Assembly: GCA_029934775.1 (NCBI GenBank)
Contig: JAOZLO010000068.1
Location: 1-10,263, forward strand
Direction of reading: 5' to 3'
DNA from: Desulfocapsaceae bacterium
GTDB lineage: Bacteria > Desulfobacterota > Desulfobulbia > Desulfobulbales > Desulfocapsaceae
DNA length: 10,263 nt
The notes beneath the pieces were generated by a model. The model was not told the origin of the DNA. It ran no database searches and was given only the letters and a program-made list of their open reading frames with translations. Positions within the stretch are counted from its first letter, which is position 1; each line of letters starts with the position of its first letter. Below are positions 1 through 9,058 of the stretch, one piece after another. The position numbers and the translations under genes are program-made.

Positions 1-1194
1 TATCGCAGGAAAATGGATGAAGCCGGGGTGAAACCGGAGGATATACGATCTCTTGATGATCTGAAAAAGCTTCCCTTTACGGTTAAAGATGATCTCAGGA
101 ATAATTATCCTTTCGGCCTCTTCACTGTACCGATGAAGGAGGTGGTTCGGGTACATGCGTCCTCCGGTACTACCGGTAAACCTACTGTGGTTGGTTATAC
201 CAGAAAAGATATTGAACTCTGGGCAGGCATTATGGCCAGAGCACTCTGCTGTGCCGGTGCAACCAAAGAAGACATGATACAGAATGCCTATGGATACGGA
301 CTTTTTACCGGTGGTCTGGGTGCTCATTACGGCATTGAGCGGCTTGGTGCAACGGTTATCCCTGTTTCCGGCGGTAACAGTAAGCGACAGATAAATATCA
401 TGAAGGACTTTAAATCTACCGTGTTACTGTCAACGCCATCCTATGCGCTTAACCTGGCGGATGCAATGGATTCCATGGATATTGCCCCTTCTTCGCTCTC
501 ACTGCGTGTAGGTGTCTTCGGGGCAGAACCATGGAGTGAAAATATGCGTGAGGAGGTTGAGAAAAAACTGAATCTTAAAGCTGTTGATATCTATGGGTTG
601 TCCGAAGTAATGGGCCCGGGCGTTGCCATGGAGTGCCTGCAGACGGACAGGGGAATGCATATTTTCGAAGATCATTTCCTGCCTGAGGTTATCGATCCGG
701 ATACTGGGGAGGTACTGCCTTCTGGAGAACAGGGGGAGCTTGTATTTACGACGCTGACCAAGGAGGCATTTCCGATAATTCGATATAGAACCAAGGATAT
801 ATCCAGACTGATATATGAGCAGTGTGAGTGTGGCAGGACACTTGTCAGAATGGAAAAAGTGACAGGGCGAACTGATGACATGCTTATCATTCGCGGTGTA
901 AATGTCTTTCCATCCCAGGTCGAACATGTCCTGATGGGGATTGAAGGAGTCGAGCCTCATTATCAGATTGTTGTTGAAAGGGAGGGAAACCTTGATTCTA
1001 TGTCAGTGGAAGTGGAAGTAAGTGAAGGAATTTTTTCTGATGAGATTAGGGTGTTGGAGAATTTGACAAAAAAAATCCAGGCGGATGTCAAAAGTCTGCT
1101 TGGTGTAACCTGTAAGGTGAAACTGGTAGAACCAAAGACGATTCAACGCAGTGAAGGAAAAGCACAGCGAGTTATTGATAATCGCAAAATTTGA
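1..1194 (+). CDS. paaK: Phenylacetate-CoA ligase family protein (PaaK-type), 5' end cut by window
   Basis: Adenylate-forming enzyme that activates an aryl acid such as phenylacetate with ATP and then forms the CoA thioester in the cytosol. The frame is open from base 1. The ATG at 13 is probably internal, because the first in-window codon (Tyr) aligns with Tyr37 of the second ligase at 1723, so about 36 N-terminal residues lie outside. Visible motifs are the P-loop-like SSGTTGKPT (bases 160-186), [18 protein letters not shown], the adenylate-binding [21 protein letters not shown] at the hinge, and the C-terminal catalytic lysine in EGKAQRVID. It is followed after 15 bases by the ACT gene and then by a second PaaK, which suggests one operon. 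Family assignment is firm. The exact acid (phenylacetate, indoleacetate, hydroxyphenylacetate) cannot be read from the sequence, so the symbol denotes the family. Confidence 0.93.
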   Translation, partial: YRRKMDEAGVKPEDIRSLDDLKKLPFTVKDDLRNNYPFGLFTVPMKEVVRVHASSGTTGKPTVVGYTRKDIELWAGIMARALCCAGATKEDMIQNAYGYGLFTGGLGAHYGIERLGATVIPVSGGNSKRQINIMKDFKSTVLLSTPSYALNLADAMDSMDIAPSSLSLRVGVFGAEPWSENMREEVEKKLNLKAVDIYGLSEVMGPGVAMECLQTDRGMHIFEDHFLPEVIDPDTGEVLPSGEQGELVFTTLTKEAFPIIRYRTKDISRLIYEQCECGRTLVRMEKVTGRTDDMLIIRGVNVFPSQVEHVLMGIEGVEPHYQIVVEREGNLDSMSVEVEVSEGIFSDEIRVLENLTKKIQADVKSLLGVTCKVKLVEPKTIQRSEGKAQRVIDNRKI

Positions 1195-1209
1195 TAGAGG
1201 GAGGATCCT

Positions 1210-1641
1210 ATGCGTGTTGAACAAATTGCAGTTTTTTTAGAGAATAAATCGGGAAGACTTGCTGAAATCACAACTATTCTTGCAGATAATAATATCAATA
1301 TCCGTGCTCTCTCTGTTGCAGATACCGCAGATTTTGGCATCCTCAGGTTAATTGTAGATGATGTCGAAAAGGCTCAGAACATTCTCAAAGGCGGTGGGTT
1401 TACCGTCGGTAAAACCGATGTACTGGCAGTTGAGGTAGCCGATAAGACAGGTGGTCTGGCCACGGTTTTAAGGAGTCTGCACAGTGCTGGAATTAATGTT
1501 GAGTATATGTATGCCTTTGTCAATAAGACAGGTGAAAATGCGGTGTTGATTTTCAGATTTGAGAGGATGGATGAGGCGATTGAGGTGTTGTTAAAAGATG
1601 GGTTTACCCTGATAAGCGGTGCGCAGATTTGTGCGTTGTGA
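1210..1641 (+). CDS. Tandem ACT-domain protein, probable amino-acid sensor
   Basis: A 143-residue protein made almost entirely of two ACT domains (about residues 1-68 and 70-141). The first carries [20 protein letters not shown] and the second [20 protein letters not shown]. Both show the glycine turn before helix 1 where ACT domains usually bind an amino acid. There is no catalytic domain, so it probably binds an amino acid and modulates a partner. A strong GGAGG ribosome binding site at about 1200-1204 supports the ATG at 1210. It sits 15 bases after the first ligase and 81 bases before the second. Stand-alone ACT proteins next to PaaK-type ligases, often with indolepyruvate ferredoxin oxidoreductase, are a known arrangement in anaerobes. 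This suggests a link to aromatic or branched-chain amino-acid availability. The ligand is unknown. Confidence 0.9.
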   Translation: MRVEQIAVFLENKSGRLAEITTILADNNINIRALSVADTADFGILRLIVDDVEKAQNILKGGGFTVGKTDVLAVEVADKTGGLATVLRSLHSAGINVEYMYAFVNKTGENAVLIFRFERMDEAIEVLLKDGFTLISGAQICAL

Positions 1642-1722
1642 GGAGAGGCTGAAAGGGATTTAATTGTTTAAAGGCGCAAGGGCATAAGGCTAACTGCATA
1701 ACTATCAAGAGAAAACTGACTT

Positions 1723-3021
1723 ATGTATTGGGAACAGGAAAAAGAGTGTCTGGCACGGCCAGAATTGCTGCAATTGCAGCTTGGAAGGTTGAAAAAAACA
1801 CTTCGCAAAGTAGGGGCGACAGTGCCATTCTACAGAAATGCATTCAGTAAGTTGAAGCTGGATCCTGGGAAAGTGAAGTCACTGGATGACCTTCACCGCT
1901 TTCCTTTTACCACCAAGCAGGATCTTCGCGATAATTACCCATACGGCCTTTTTGCTATTCCCCTGCGGGAAGTTGTCCGGATTCATTCCTCCTCGGGAAC
2001 TACCGGAATGGCTACAGTTGTTGGTTACAGTAAAAATGATATCGCCAACTGGTCAGATCTCGTTGCCCGGGTTCTCTGTGGCGCGGGAGTGACAGCTGAT
2101 GATATGATCCAGATTGCCTTTGGCTACGGGCTTTTTACCGGTGGGTTTGGACTACATTATGGTGCCGAAAGACTTGGTGCCTCGGTTATTCCCATTTCTG
2201 CAGGGAACACCAAACGCCAGATTCAGATTATGCAGGATTTTAAAACCACTGCTTTAGTTTGCACACCTTCTTATGCTCTGAAAATGGCTGACGTGATGAT
2301 GGATATGGGGATAAACCCTAATGGATTATCATTGCGTTTTGGTCTGTTTGGGGCTGAACCCTGGTCCGAAGCAATGCGTGTTGAGATTAATGAACGCCTC
2401 GGCATAAGGGCAACCGATAATTATGGACTTTCTGAAATTCTGGGACCTGGGGTTGCCGGTGAATGCCGGGAATGTAATGGTCTCCACGTTAATGAAGATC
2501 ATTTTCTGATTGAGATAATTGACCCTGACAGCCTGGAACATGTTGCTCCAGGGGAGGTGGGTGAACTGGTTATCACTACTTTAACCAAAGAGGCTTTTCC
2601 GGTAATTCGCTATCGCACCCGGGATCTCACCCGTCTGCTTCCGGAACCGTGTCCCTGTGGCCGGACATTTGTCCGCGTAAACAGGATGATGGGCCGATCC
2701 GATGATATGCTGATTATTAAGGGAGTTAACGTCTTTCCAACCCAGATTGAGTCTATTCTATTTGATGTTGAGGGAACCGAACCACATTATCGTCTGATTG
2801 TTGAAAGAGAGAATAACGAAGATAAGCTTACTGTGATGGTGGAAGTTGTAGAATCGATTTTTTTTGATGCCATGAAAAAACAGCGTGCTTTTATGGAAAT
2901 GATCAAAAAGAGAATGGCCTCAGAGCTTGGTATAGGGGTTGATGTCAAGCTTGTCGAAGAGAGAACCCTGGATCGTTTTGACGGCAAAGGAGAAAGGGTT
3001 ATCGATAAACGGGAACTGTAA
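1723..3021 (+). CDS. paaK: Phenylacetate-CoA ligase family protein (PaaK-type), second copy
   Basis: Complete 432-residue adenylate-forming aryl-CoA ligase, the normal length for PaaK. The start MYWEQEKECL resembles the usual PaaK N-terminus (MxWxxExE), which supports the ATG at 1723 although the ribosome binding site is weak. Motifs are SSSGTTGMATVVGY (residues 89-102), [16 protein letters not shown] (233-238), YRTRD (297-301), GRSDDMLIIKGVNVFP (from 324) and the C-terminal catalytic Lys422 in GKGERVID. By eye well over half of its positions match the ligase at 1-1194, so the two are paralogues. The lysine of the usual GTTGKPT loop is methionine here (Met96), which may alter nucleotide handling or mark a different subgroup. 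It is probably co-transcribed with the ACT gene. The substrate is not determined. Confidence 0.94.
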   Translation: MYWEQEKECLARPELLQLQLGRLKKTLRKVGATVPFYRNAFSKLKLDPGKVKSLDDLHRFPFTTKQDLRDNYPYGLFAIPLREVVRIHSSSGTTGMATVVGYSKNDIANWSDLVARVLCGAGVTADDMIQIAFGYGLFTGGFGLHYGAERLGASVIPISAGNTKRQIQIMQDFKTTALVCTPSYALKMADVMMDMGINPNGLSLRFGLFGAEPWSEAMRVEINERLGIRATDNYGLSEILGPGVAGECRECNGLHVNEDHFLIEIIDPDSLEHVAPGEVGELVITTLTKEAFPVIRYRTRDLTRLLPEPCPCGRTFVRVNRMMGRSDDMLIIKGVNVFPTQIESILFDVEGTEPHYRLIVERENNEDKLTVMVEVVESIFFDAMKKQRAFMEMIKKRMASELGIGVDVKLVEERTLDRFDGKGERVIDKREL

Positions 3022-3035
3022 GCTCCCTCTTTCCC

Positions 3036-5996
3036 TCAGCCCGGTAAAATAACAGCTCTGCCACTGCGTCCATCGACCTTCAGTATAAAGGGTTTTTCTG
3101 TCTGCACATGGGCAATGTTTTCTGTTTCAGAACAGACAGGTAGTTCTGACAGCCACTTGTAGTCAATGTGGTCACCATGACCGGTGTCTGCATTGATATA
3201 ATTGATCCCGAGAGTGGTGAGGTTATGGAAAAAATGGGATCCCTGTGATGGTTCGGCGTTGAGGAGAGGGTGGACTGTTTCGACGATACTGCCCACACTG
3301 CAGATGTCTTCCCAGGAAACGGGAATGCCAAGCCAATGGTCAGAGGAACCCCATCTACCTGGGCCGATAAGCAGATATCTTCTGTCATCTTTGGTGAGTG
3401 CTGCGTTCAGCTGACCAATTTCTGCAGCTATCTGTTTCGTATTTGCCGGATCAAAATTATCCGGCTTCACAAAGATGATATCACACATTTCACGGTTGAC
3501 TGTGTTCCCCAGACCACGCTCGGAAGTACAGAATGCCGATATGGTATCTTCTTCCGATATCTTTACCTTCAGGGTCTCCTCTCTGGCACTCATTGGTCGA
3601 ATCTGCAGCACATAAAAACTTGCCTTCTGGTCGGCTGCAGCTGGAAAATCCAGAGCAAATTCAATTTCCACAGCACAACCCAGTTTTTCACGGCCCAGAG
3701 AGAGTAGAATTTTCAGAATATCTGTGAAAGGAAGAGTGTTAAATTTGAGCAGGGACGCAAAGGTGATGACCGGATGGCCATTTTTTGAGTAAAAATCTCT
3801 AATACGGTGCTCTGATGGACTGTATGTGGATGAGAGAAACCGGATAGGGTGATCCGAAATGGCGGAATGTACATTCATTTTTGTCAAGGTACTACTGTCG
3901 TTTATCTCTTTTATACAGGCCGGATCATTCATGGCAATAGCATAAAAACATTTCTGAGAACTTTTGAGAATGTCTTCTACCGTTGATCGTTGAGGTAATA
4001 TTTCAGGATGGAGGGGGGAAAACCTCAGGGTGTTTTCACCTTCCATTACTGCCTTGCCAAGTCCAACGGCAATGGAGGCAATACCGTCCTCGGTCTTCAT
4101 TCTGGAAAAAGGGTAGTAGTTGAGGGATTGAACAACTCCGGAAAGTGCAGGGTAGAAACGATTGCCAAACTGGCTGCCCACCGCTCTCTGGATAATTACT
4201 GCCATTTTTTCACTTTCTACGCGATTGCCGACTCTCTTGCTGAACGTTTTTGGAGCCCGGAAGAAGGTTGAAGCGTAGACCTGTTTTATTGCAGTGAGTA
4301 GCTGGCCGAGGCGGCACTCCTCGCTGGGATGATCGTTTGCAAGAATAAAGGTATTATAAAGTCCCGCATAGGACTTAAACTGTGCATCCTCAAGCATACT
4401 TGAAGATCGGACTGCAAGGGGATAAGTTGTAACTGTTAGAAAAGCTTTAATCTGGGAGAGGAAGGGTTCCGGGAAACGGGCTGTCAGAAACTCTTCTGTT
4501 GTCTCTTCATCAGAGGTTTCCTCTTTAGCCAGGTAGTCGAGGTCGTTGAGCTCGATGAAGGCATCAAAACTGTCTGAGGTGAGAATGAGAGTATGGGGGA
4601 CGGAGATTTCCACCTGAGTAAAGTTCTGAAAAAGATCGCCATGCTGATACAGCATTGCAGCAAAAAAAGCAAGTCCCCTGGCCTTGCCCCCAAGGGATCC
4701 ATTACCGATTTTGGTGAATTCTGTATCCGGGTCGAACCTGCTGGCATCAAAATCGACAATAATGCCTTTCTGACGCTGCATACGCTGGTCTTTAATCATC
4801 TGTGCCAGATGTTGACGATGGCTTTCTGCAGTTTGAAATGATTCGTTGCGAAGCGGCCTTACCTTACCCGCCAGTTCAACCTCTGCCAGGGTGTAGAGGT
4901 AGCGCGAAAAATCATTTTGTCGGCTGTGGTAGAGAAAGGATTCAATGGGGATTTCCAGCATCTTTTTTTCCAGACTGTAGAGAGTGTCTGCTTTGCCCAG
5001 GATTTCACCGTTCTCATTACTGAAGGTGAACTCGCCAAAACCCAGAAAGTCATGGAGGAAAGAGCGGATTTGCCTATGCAGAAAGGCACTGTTTTTATCG
5101 ATAAATGGTGCCGGAATAGTCGCTGCTCGGATGGCATTGTGTGGTTCTGAACTGGTGAGCAGCAGCGGGATGTCAAAGCGATCTTTCTTAATATATTTTA
5201 ATAAGTGAATACCGGCATCTCCGTTCTGTTCATTGTTCCTTGGGTAGCGAACATCAGATATGACACAGAGGATCTTTGGTTTAAATCCTTCATAAACTGC
5301 CATAGCCTGTTCATAACTGTGGGCAAGTAGAATTTTGGGTCTGGCACGCATGGTGAGCAGTCTGTGTTCCTGGTTAAGACTGTCTTCTATTACTGCCTGG
5401 GTTTCTCTGACCAGTTCCCTGTAGAGTCGCGGTAATAATGCGGAGAGGTAAAAAGGAGAATCTTCGACAAAGAGGATAACCCGAACATCGGCACATTCGA
5501 TATCATGGAGGACGTTGAATTGATCTTCAATGCATTTAATAATTGCCAGTAGAATATCCGCCTGTCCGGTCCAGAAAAAAATGCGATCAATGTATGAATC
5601 ACCGCCTTCAGCAAATATACGGGATTTGGGAAGCATTTCCTGATGGGTGAGTACCACCACAGGCATATCAGGCTGTTTTTCTTTTATCGCCTTGCCGACA
5701 GCCCTGGTTTTTTTCGTTACTGACTGGGCGATTCCAATAACAAAGTCAAAATTACCCTCATCGCAGGCTTTCAAGGCTTCTTCCACCGAGGAAACCCAGG
5801 TAAGACGTGGTGGATGGCTAAGATTTAATCCACTGTATTCATGGACGATCTGTTCAGAAAGACGACAGTCCTGCTCCATAATCCAGGCTTCGTAAGGGGT
5901 GGATATGAGCAAGATATGTCTTACTTTGCGAGGCATGAGTTCATGGAAAAGTTGGAACCTGGATGCTGCCGGGCTTGCTGAATAGTGTTGTGTCAT
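3036..5996 (-). CDS. Receiver-domain / PEP-synthase-type ATP-grasp fusion protein
   Basis: A 986-residue cytosolic protein. Residues 25-155 form a receiver-like domain without the expected phospho-acceptor Asp (the strand reads FDFVIGIAQ). Residues 171-318 form a second receiver with all key residues: Glu178/Asp179, phospho-acceptor Asp248 (ISDVRYP), Thr281 and Lys301. Residues about 426-802 match the nucleotide-binding domain of pyruvate phosphate dikinase/PEP synthase: IGNGSLGGKARGLA (430-443), PLAVRSSSMLED (526-537) and the closing FYVLQIRPM (794-802). The C-terminus has GPGRWGSSD (878-886) and QGSHFFHN (918-925). I see neither the TSHAA-type phosphohistidine domain nor the PEP/pyruvate barrel, so it is not a complete PEP synthase. 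An AGGA at 6003-6006 supports this start over Met21. It appears to be a single-gene unit convergent with the ligase. Its reaction and target are unknown. Similar proteins are annotated as PEP/pyruvate-binding domain proteins. Confidence 0.88.
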   Translation of the reverse strand: MTQHYSASPAASRFQLFHELMPRKVRHILLISTPYEAWIMEQDCRLSEQIVHEYSGLNLSHPPRLTWVSSVEEALKACDEGNFDFVIGIAQSVTKKTRAVGKAIKEKQPDMPVVVLTHQEMLPKSRIFAEGGDSYIDRIFFWTGQADILLAIIKCIEDQFNVLHDIECADVRVILFVEDSPFYLSALLPRLYRELVRETQAVIEDSLNQEHRLLTMRARPKILLAHSYEQAMAVYEGFKPKILCVISDVRYPRNNEQNGDAGIHLLKYIKKDRFDIPLLLTSSEPHNAIRAATIPAPFIDKNSAFLHRQIRSFLHDFLGFGEFTFSNENGEILGKADTLYSLEKKMLEIPIESFLYHSRQNDFSRYLYTLAEVELAGKVRPLRNESFQTAESHRQHLAQMIKDQRMQRQKGIIVDFDASRFDPDTEFTKIGNGSLGGKARGLAFFAAMLYQHGDLFQNFTQVEISVPHTLILTSDSFDAFIELNDLDYLAKEETSDEETTEEFLTARFPEPFLSQIKAFLTVTTYPLAVRSSSMLEDAQFKSYAGLYNTFILANDHPSEECRLGQLLTAIKQVYASTFFRAPKTFSKRVGNRVESEKMAVIIQRAVGSQFGNRFYPALSGVVQSLNYYPFSRMKTEDGIASIAVGLGKAVMEGENTLRFSPLHPEILPQRSTVEDILKSSQKCFYAIAMNDPACIKEINDSSTLTKMNVHSAISDHPIRFLSSTYSPSEHRIRDFYSKNGHPVITFASLLKFNTLPFTDILKILLSLGREKLGCAVEIEFALDFPAAADQKASFYVLQIRPMSAREETLKVKISEEDTISAFCTSERGLGNTVNREMCDIIFVKPDNFDPANTKQIAAEIGQLNAALTKDDRRYLLIGPGRWGSSDHWLGIPVSWEDICSVGSIVETVHPLLNAEPSQGSHFFHNLTTLGINYINADTGHGDHIDYKWLSELPVCSETENIAHVQTEKPFILKVDGRSGRAVILPG

Positions 5997-6064
5997 TGTT
6001 GATCCTGATAATTGATTAGCAGTTCAGGCTTTTGGCTGCAGCCTGCCTTCCAGCCTTTAAAAAG

Positions 6065-6093
6065 ATGATAGTGTAAATTATTTTCAGAGGCAA
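6065..6093 (-). promoter_or_regulatory. Predicted sigma70-type promoter of the receiver/ATP-grasp gene
   Basis: On the minus strand, TTGCCT (6093-6088) is followed by exactly 17 bases and then TATCAT (6070-6065). These match the consensus at 4/6 and 5/6. Transcription would begin near 6058 and give a leader of roughly 60 bases before the start codon at 5996. The spacing and position are right, but such matches also arise by chance in AT-rich DNA. Confidence 0.5.
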
Positions 6094-6193
6094 CTCATTA
6101 TCCACTTGACCCCTTGTTCGTATACCCTTACTTTAGGCGGAATATACTGGGTGTGACAAAAAAATCGCTGTTATTATGAACGTAGCAGAATCA

Positions 6194-6222
6194 TTTTCAG
6201 TCTGGGAATAAAAACGTATAAT
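6194..6222 (+). promoter_or_regulatory. Predicted sigma70-type promoter of gdhA
   Basis: TTTTCA at 6194-6199 is followed by 17 bases and then a perfect TATAAT at 6217-6222. Transcription would begin near 6229 and leave a leader of about 100 bases before gdhA. A second, weaker candidate is TTGACC at 6106-6111 with TACTTT at 6129-6134. Confidence 0.5.
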
Positions 6223-6314
6223 TTGCTTACAGGGATATTATCGGTAGTAAGTGGAAATTCAATAATTGGTAGCTGCTTGTTACGGGTAATGTTATTGCCT
6301 CATCTTTAATATAA

Positions 6315-7679
<1,365 letters not shown>

Positions 7680-7699
7680 GACGGCAGAAGGCTGTTTGT

Positions 7700-7743
7700 A
7701 AAATATTCCGTTTTCAGGTTTTCCTGAAAACGGAATATTTTTT
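7700..7743 (+). terminator. Strong intrinsic terminator after gdhA
   Basis: A perfect 19-base-pair inverted repeat (arms 7700-7718 and 7723-7741) with a TTTT loop is followed by a T run ending at 7743. It starts about 20 bases after the gdhA stop codon. The upstream arm begins with AAAA, so the structure could also work on the minus strand, but no minus-strand gene ends there. Confidence 0.93.
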
Positions 7744-7805
7744 AGTACCTTACTACTGTAACCCTGTCAAAAAAAGCAAGAAACCGAGAGGCGTATTTTG
7801 AGATC

Positions 7806-7860
7806 ATGTGGTTACATATACCACCATGGTACTTATACCCCCTTGTGGGGTGTTGGTACC
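7806..7860 (+). repeat. Hairpin direct repeat, copy 1
   Basis: This unit begins with ATGTGGTTAC (7806-7815) and contains the 16-mer CCCCTTGTGGGGTGTT (7839-7854). The core folds as ACCCC (7837-7841) with GGGGT (7847-7851). An outer arm GGTAC (7828-7832) pairs with GTACC (7856-7860) across a partly paired internal loop. A second small stem GTGGT/ACCAC lies at 7808-7824. Both the first 10-mer and the 16-mer recur in the same order in copy 2. Confidence 0.75.
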
Positions 7861-7894
7861 TTACTCTTTCAACTTTGTAATGTATGCTGCAATT

Positions 7895-7945
7895 ATGTGG
7901 TTACGTTACTATCAATGTAATCATACCCCTTGTGGGGTGTTAGTT
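7895..7945 (+). repeat. Hairpin direct repeat, copy 2
   Basis: The same order of elements as copy 1: ATGTGGTTAC (7895-7904) and the 16-mer CCCCTTGTGGGGTGTT (7926-7941). The offset from copy 1 is 87-89 bases. The core stem is ACCCC (7925-7929) with GGGGT (7934-7938) around a TTGT loop. It lacks one C in the loop and lacks the outer GGTAC/GTACC arm of copy 1. The sequence between the conserved blocks has diverged. Confidence 0.75.
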
Positions 7946-7969
7946 GTTCTCTGCACTTCTATTTCCTTC

Positions 7970-7998
7970 TTGACAATATCATACGCTGATAATATGCT
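7970..7998 (+). promoter_or_regulatory. Predicted promoter of the PilZ-LysM gene
   Basis: A perfect TTGACA (7970-7975), 17 bases, then TATGCT (7993-7998; 4/6). Transcription would begin near 8005 and give a leader of about 135 bases before the start at 8141. It lies about 30 bases downstream of repeat copy 2, where an upstream regulatory element could act. Confidence 0.5.
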
Positions 7999-8140
7999 TT
8001 TTTTAGAATTGGAGAACTTTTCATCAAGATCCACCCTGTAAAATATTGTTATGCGAAGAGTGGACTTTAACTTACTTAAAATTTGTTAGAATTTATCATT
8101 TACCTGACAAAAAATACCCTATTCTGCTTCGTCACTTTCG

Positions 8141-9040
8141 ATGTTAAACAGACGTATTTCTCAAAGACGTAAAAATTCACGAGCTGAAGTTAACTGGCCC
8201 GTTACTGTTGTCTGCAGACAATCAACAATACAGGGTACGGTTAAAAATTTAAGCCGTGGAGGTGCCCTCCTTTATCTGCAAGAGCGAGTCGATCTTCATG
8301 AAAGCATCCGAGTTGCTATTGAGATTCCTGAAATTAATGACGTTATTTCCGCTGTAGGTGAGGTTGTCAGAATATTTCCCCTGAGAAAAAAGAACATGCC
8401 TTTTTCTTCCGCCGCAGGGGTGAAATTCACAGAAATATCAGATGAAAATCTGAGATTCATTACGGGTAATTTTGCACCGGAATGGCATAAAAATTACAAA
8501 GAGCCTAAAAAGCAATTTTTATTGAGATCTGTTTTTTTAAAACCAATCTTCTATGGTGCTGCCGGCGTTCTCATTTTATTTCTGTTTACCTATGTCTTTC
8601 TCATTTATAATGAGAATAAGGTTGACCCTGGACGCATAACAGCACTGGAAAACAAATTGGAAAAACTCGACTCACAACTCAAAAATTCACAAAATGCGAC
8701 GACGTTGTTAAATAGAAATTTTAAAGAACAATTCCTGAGTTTACAGGGTGAATTGTCACATTTTAAAAATAATTTTGTTACTATGGCAACAGTTGATCAA
8801 TTACAGGCACAAATTGACAGCAACCAAGAAAAGACTAAGGAGATGTTTAATATATCTGTCAAAGAATATGTAGAAGCATCAAAAGGGGATCCTGCTTACC
8901 ACCTTGTCAAAAAAGGGGAAAATCTGTATCGAATAGCTCTTAGATATGGAATTGATGTAAAAAAAATACGAGAATTGAATAATCTTACAATTAATTATTC
9001 TATATATCCTGGCCAAAAGCTAATAGTTGAAAAATTATAG
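8141..9040 (+). CDS. PilZ domain / transmembrane / LysM domain protein
   Basis: A 299-residue predicted inner-membrane protein. Residues 8-115 form a PilZ domain with both c-di-GMP-binding signatures intact: RxxxR (Arg10-Arg14) and NxSxxG (Asn36-Gly41, NLSRGG). Residues 136-156 (IFYGAAGVLILFLFTYVFLIY) form one membrane span. A charged, heptad-like region at about 165-240 suggests a coiled coil. Residues 253-297 form a LysM domain (YHLVKKGENLYRIALRYGID through YPGQKLIVEKL), a peptidoglycan-binding fold. The N-terminus should be cytosolic and the LysM periplasmic. A plausible role is coupling c-di-GMP to a cell-wall or envelope function, which is an inference. ATG 8141 is the only ATG in frame after the stop at 8105, yet no Shine-Dalgarno sequence is visible. 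The gene is A-rich compared with the ligases to its left. Confidence 0.9.
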   Translation: MLNRRISQRRKNSRAEVNWPVTVVCRQSTIQGTVKNLSRGGALLYLQERVDLHESIRVAIEIPEINDVISAVGEVVRIFPLRKKNMPFSSAAGVKFTEISDENLRFITGNFAPEWHKNYKEPKKQFLLRSVFLKPIFYGAAGVLILFLFTYVFLIYNENKVDPGRITALENKLEKLDSQLKNSQNATTLLNRNFKEQFLSLQGELSHFKNNFVTMATVDQLQAQIDSNQEKTKEMFNISVKEYVEASKGDPAYHLVKKGENLYRIALRYGIDVKKIRELNNLTINYSIYPGQKLIVEKL

Positions 9041-9058
9041 ATCTTGATTTGTATTCTT

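Larger units (their letters stand above)
7744..8140. other. Gene-free AT-rich intergenic region with repeats and a promoter
   Basis: Nearly 400 bases between the gdhA terminator and the PilZ gene. It contains two copies of a hairpin-bearing direct repeat and a promoter-like pair, each listed separately. The 10-mer GTACCTTACT also occurs twice (7745-7754 and 7856-7865). A 77-codon open frame from GTG at 7808 crosses the repeats but has no ribosome binding site, no recognisable domain and biased content, so I do not call it a gene. No RNA family is recognised. Confidence 0.6.

Noticed and set aside
499..960. 153-codon minus-strand open frame inside the first ligase
   Set aside because: It lies entirely antisense to a clear PaaK-type gene and has no family resemblance or start signal.
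4484..5176. Several 70-105-codon frames on both strands within the receiver/ATP-grasp gene
   Set aside because: All overlap one continuous, well-supported 986-residue frame and show no domain features.
6034..6043. 10-base palindrome GGCTGCAGCC as a possible operator
   Set aside because: It is a single short copy with no second half-site or known regulator match, so it is mentioned only as part of the intergenic region.
6153..6177. GTGACA plus TATTAT promoter-like pair upstream of gdhA
   Set aside because: The spacer is only 13 bases, too short for a sigma70 promoter. The TTTTCA/TATAAT pair at 6194-6222 is better placed.
7806..7945. CRISPR array
   Set aside because: There are only two imperfect units with an internal indel and a diverged centre. 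No regular spacers or cas genes are present.
7808..8041. 77-codon open frame from GTG across the hairpin repeats
   Set aside because: It has no ribosome binding site and no recognisable domain. Its repeated PCGVLV is simply the translated 16-mer repeat, whose copies happen to be 87 bases apart and so stay in frame.
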